Below, piece after piece: positions 16,401-17,457 of a DNA stretch of 17,457 bases (its first letter is position 1; every line of letters begins with the position of its first letter). Where the stretch lies: assembly GCA_003649845.1 (NCBI GenBank), contig QMTB01000011.1, positions 1-17,457 on the forward strand, read 5' to 3'. This DNA comes from Thermoplasmata archaeon (GTDB lineage: Archaea > Thermoplasmatota > E2 > DHVEG-1). The position numbers and the translations under genes are program-made. The notes beneath the pieces are model-generated. The model did no database searches. It was not told the DNA's origin and saw only the letters and a list, made by a program, of their open reading frames with translations.

Positions 16401-17233
16401 ACCGCACCATCTGGTACAGTAGCACTTACATTTAGTAGTATCGGCAAACGGAAACTTGAATTTAGATCGTTCCCTCCAGTAACATTGAATATAAGATAAG
16501 TCTCCATATCATCTGGAGTAGTAGAGGTGTCTTTATAGTCTGTATCACTTGCCGCAAGAGTCCACTGCCATTTCTGAGCACTACCTAGATGATAATGGTT
16601 ATAAAGTTGGTTCCATCCAGAGTCATATACATCGATATAAAAATCTTCATCTTGCTCTGGATCATCCCATCCAGTATTGTAACCAGTCCAATTACGCACG
16701 TATACCTCAAACCATGTTGAATTATATCCCTTATTGTAGAGCAAGTGATCAAGTGTTTCTCCATTATATTTAAAGTATACATTATAAAGATTTGAGATTG
16801 TTATAGTCTCATTTACACCTGATATAGGATTACCACTGCTAGCGTTTATTATTGAAACATTCCATTTGCCGGGACCTAAACCTGTAACATTTGCTGAGAT
16901 TGGATTCTGACCAACGTCATTCCATCCCGGGGCTCTAAATGTGAATTCGATATCTCCATAATCATCCGCAGATTTAGAAGAACAAAGTCTATTCCAAGCA
17001 GATCCATTCCAAACGGCGACATAGTAATTTGTATCAGGATCCAATGAACCATCTGTAACTTTCAGCGTTATTTCATCTCCACAGGTAAGTGGAATATCAC
17101 CAGCACCATCATTTGATAATATAACGCTTGTAGCTTTTGCAATATTGCCCGAGGGCAAGAATACAAGCATAGATGCCAATAGAACCAATGTTATGAAGAA
17201 TGGCATCAACCTGCTTTTAATATTTTTTCCCAT
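13424..17233 (-). CDS. Large secreted surface (S-layer-like) glycoprotein with PGF-CTERM-like anchor
   Basis: A 1269-residue exported protein. A signal peptide spans residues 1-34 (KSRLMPFFITLVLLASMLVF, likely cut after AKA). The body is beta-rich with Ig-like or invasin-like modules recognisable by VxDANGNPI and QTDANGQ turns. Two tandem related modules lie near the C terminus (nucleotides about 14010-13770 and 13770-13510). The end is a tripartite tail: IPGFE (1246-1250), a hydrophobic segment, and RRRR (1266-1269). It resembles the PGF-CTERM sorting signals handled by archaeosortase. I count about 37 N-x-S/T sequons by hand, none in roughly the last 180 residues, and eight cysteines. It is probably the main surface-layer or another abundant cell-wall protein; an adhesin is the alternative. 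The start ATG has AGGAGG (17243-17248) 9 nt upstream and a long structured leader. Confidence 0.88.
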   Translation of the reverse strand: MGKNIKSRLMPFFITLVLLASMLVFLPSGNIAKATSVILSNDGAGDIPLTCGDEITLKVTDGSLDPDTNYYVAVWNGSAWNRLCSSKSADDYGDIEFTFRAPGWNDVGQNPISANVTGLGPGKWNVSIINASSGNPISGVNETITISNLYNVYFKYNGETLDHLLYNKGYNSTWFEVYVRNWTGYNTGWDDPEQDEDFYIDVYDSGWNQLYNHYHLGSAQKWQWTLAASDTDYKDTSTTPDDMETYLIFNVTGGNDLNSSFRLPILLNVSATVPDGAVWGDTLSISGYVRDGRGNAISGYNVSVYAPDVNGNYVPVYWVDTYSNGAFSMSVDTGTGNTRGCAGTWYVGTYIDSDFPRVNVSDEQPKVPGFIPYASFEVATKNEAKVQLETTDEITTGFPQTINVSIYNSSWMNSNTIYRNMKIHITGVDNYNASSGETFDEDDIVLMNATVTKYTDKKAYYEFTWTFNETGTVTVWASYPENLSMVAKSSTVNNYYDSYYDDRTGLLSNITGTTTFTVVAAGDMNIEVTSMPTSVDIDDSSPACSSCDEGGRINHTFNVSIIVYGSSAGTYKNATIRISGCGVDKTIKEDDPDATSGAGQTGTGRYWARISPKTAGTITITATNSSDNLTVSKDFTITGLTGSVTTSVGGDKKVSAGSTEKITVTVNGGQYADVRLTYYNKDWSSCKCLNETVGDNTEGNGLNGIYEFTPDADYLENVGWIVVTASAGSQYMYDIIEVEPIHDLTVNVTAPAPGNQTLTVGLQQDIIVEVKDSNGNYVTKNTPQVTGYLIYKDYTRDTTPYTITFNNYGTGTFKASVNKNGGDGWLPYAGQLLIEVVNDSGAQEHDGNTTLDVDYATVTYSPGGATAGIDQENLTVAVTVVDANGNPIANEDIWLWVENNTDDSGSKVGFMFKSGDPDYVKVSLDEDGAGEFDIRKVGDTKTWINASLQNHNTSDGENTTLGTFYINYPTFTVDPDTIYIGQSNMVTITTKDYNGNPIQGINLTFVSSVPGILTAQPDPVQTDANGQVTMSIQPLASGKLNVTIARNIHYENGQLNWTNAVVTDTIVTVTSLKALDISVSQTPIYEGQTLTVTVTSGGSPVSGATVEFAGVTEQTDANGQATFTVPDPGVESATYTITAEKTGYVSAEKSITVIKVYDITILGPSKMPSAGETFTVTIIAKGAPLAGADITVSYDGKTEQYTSDGEGKVTLTAPDVKEDTTYTITATFENYNDGTLTLTIKPGKGIPGFEMIAFLAALGVAFILIRRRR

Positions 17234-17242
17234 TTCCTTCTT

Positions 17243-17248
17243 CCTCCT
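17243..17248 (-). promoter_or_regulatory. Ribosome binding site of the surface-protein gene
   Basis: AGGAGG on the minus strand, 9 nt before the ATG at 17233. Its GGAGG can form five pairs (one wobble) with CCTCT at 17283-17279, which is part of the 3' strand of the leader RNA closing helix and its flank. The site could therefore be masked when that helix is open. Confidence 0.7.
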
Positions 17249-17280
17249 ATTTGATTTTTATAGCCTATCTCGTTTCTTAG

Positions 17281-17394
17281 AGGTCCAGGCACCACACGGT
17301 TTGAGACCCACACCGTGGATCTCTATAAAGCCCACCATATCACCAACTAAGTTGCGATATAGCTGAGCTTCACATCCGTGTCCTCACCGGACCT
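17281..17394 (-). ncRNA. Structured three-way-junction RNA in the leader of the surface-protein gene (novel candidate)
   Basis: Hand folding gives one compact structure. P1 is AGGTCCGG (17394-17387) with CC-T-GGACCT (17289-17281), 8 bp with one bulged T. After an internal loop (TGAGG / GTGG), P2 is ACACGG (17381-17376) with CCGTGT (17299-17294). A three-way junction follows. P3 runs from 17374-17365 with 17333-17324 on through 17364-17351 with 17347-17334, about 23 bp with a bulged G on each strand and a TTA loop. P4 is 9 bp (17323-17315 with 17311-17303) with a 3-nt GGT loop. P3 and P4 abut; AAA (17302-17300) joins P4 to P2. The 120 bases 17281-17400 are 52 percent GC. I see no TPP, 5S rRNA, RNase P or SRP hallmarks. 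It may be a cis-regulatory leader or a separate small RNA. Confidence 0.6.
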
Positions 17395-17420
17395 TCATCT
17401 TCCATCGTAAATAGCCAACT

Positions 17421-17434
17421 TATTTATATAGGTT
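17421..17434 (-). promoter_or_regulatory. BRE/TATA promoter of the leader RNA and surface-protein gene
   Basis: On the minus strand, AACCTATATAAATA (17434-17421) is a strong archaeal promoter element. The expected start is near 17400, six bases before helix P1 of the structured RNA. A second TATA-like CTATAAAAAT (17263-17254) lies about 30 nt above the ATG at 17233 and could drive a separate, nearly leaderless transcript. The strong Shine-Dalgarno argues for the upstream promoter. Confidence 0.65.
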
Positions 17435-17457
17435 GCGTTTTTCTGTATCCTGTCAAC

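Noticed and set aside
17281..17394. Known RNA identity for the leader (5S rRNA, TPP riboswitch, hammerhead, RNase P, SRP RNA)
   Set aside because: Length or topology overlaps superficially with some, but the diagnostic conserved blocks (for example CUGAGA of TPP, CUGAUGA with GAAA of hammerhead, loop E of 5S) are absent.
1..17457. CRISPR arrays, insertion sequences, attachment sites or replication origins
   Set aside because: No regularly spaced repeats, transposase-like frames, terminal inverted repeats with target duplications or origin repeats were seen. The tRNA gene has no nearby partial duplicate of its 3' end to suggest an attachment site.

Overview
The window is archaeal DNA. It encodes split A'/A'' and unsplit B subunits of RNA polymerase together with RpoH, ribosomal protein L30e and a two-KH-domain archaeal NusA. 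It also carries AACCTAT-type BRE/TATA promoter elements, a tRNA gene without an encoded CCA end, and a surface protein ending in a PGF-CTERM-like tripartite tail. The DNA is AT-rich and uses AGA and ATA heavily, which suggests a thermophile. An unsplit rpoB plus a proline-dehydrogenase-like complex would fit a peptide-using thermophilic lineage such as Thermoplasmatota/Aciduliprofundum-like or Thermococcales-like archaea; this placement is inference.

Layout. Positions 1-177 hold a perfect 9-bp inverted repeat and no convincing gene. A small secreted/membrane protein of unknown function lies on the minus strand (178-771), probably from a leaderless mRNA. A divergent AT-rich promoter region (772-1011) follows. 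A long plus-strand gene train then runs tRNA-Lys(TTT), rpoH, rpoB, rpoA1, rpoA2, rpl30e, nusA. It continues after only 25 nt, with no clear promoter, into four overlapping redox genes. These encode a 2Fe-2S/FAD/NAD-type oxidoreductase, a two-cluster ferredoxin, a BFD-like 2Fe-2S protein and a DAO-family flavoprotein. Their set, sizes and order match the alpha-gamma-delta-beta dye-linked L-proline dehydrogenase of Thermococcales. The train ends at 12653 in a 26-bp tail-to-tail overlap with a minus-strand dolichyl-phosphate-mannose-synthase-like glycosyltransferase. A 1269-residue, heavily sequon-loaded surface (S-layer-like) protein is encoded upstream of the glycosyltransferase on the same strand.

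How the parts work together. The first part makes the transcription core plus one tRNA, with the tRNA 3' end only 38 nt from the rpoH start. The redox genes probably oxidise an amino acid or secondary amine and pass electrons through FeS centres to a carrier or membrane pool. They occupy the place where archaea usually have rps12-rps7-fusA. The last two genes concern the cell surface: a glycoprotein and a glycosyltransferase that may supply lipid-linked sugar.

The most interesting signal is in the leader of the surface-protein gene (minus strand, 17281-17400). It is 52 percent GC, against about 10 percent in the intergenic region at 781-840. It folds by hand into a 114-nt three-way junction with about 46 base pairs whose closing helix starts six nucleotides after the predicted transcription start. 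I recognise no known RNA family in it. It may be an undescribed cis-regulatory RNA or a stand-alone small RNA.
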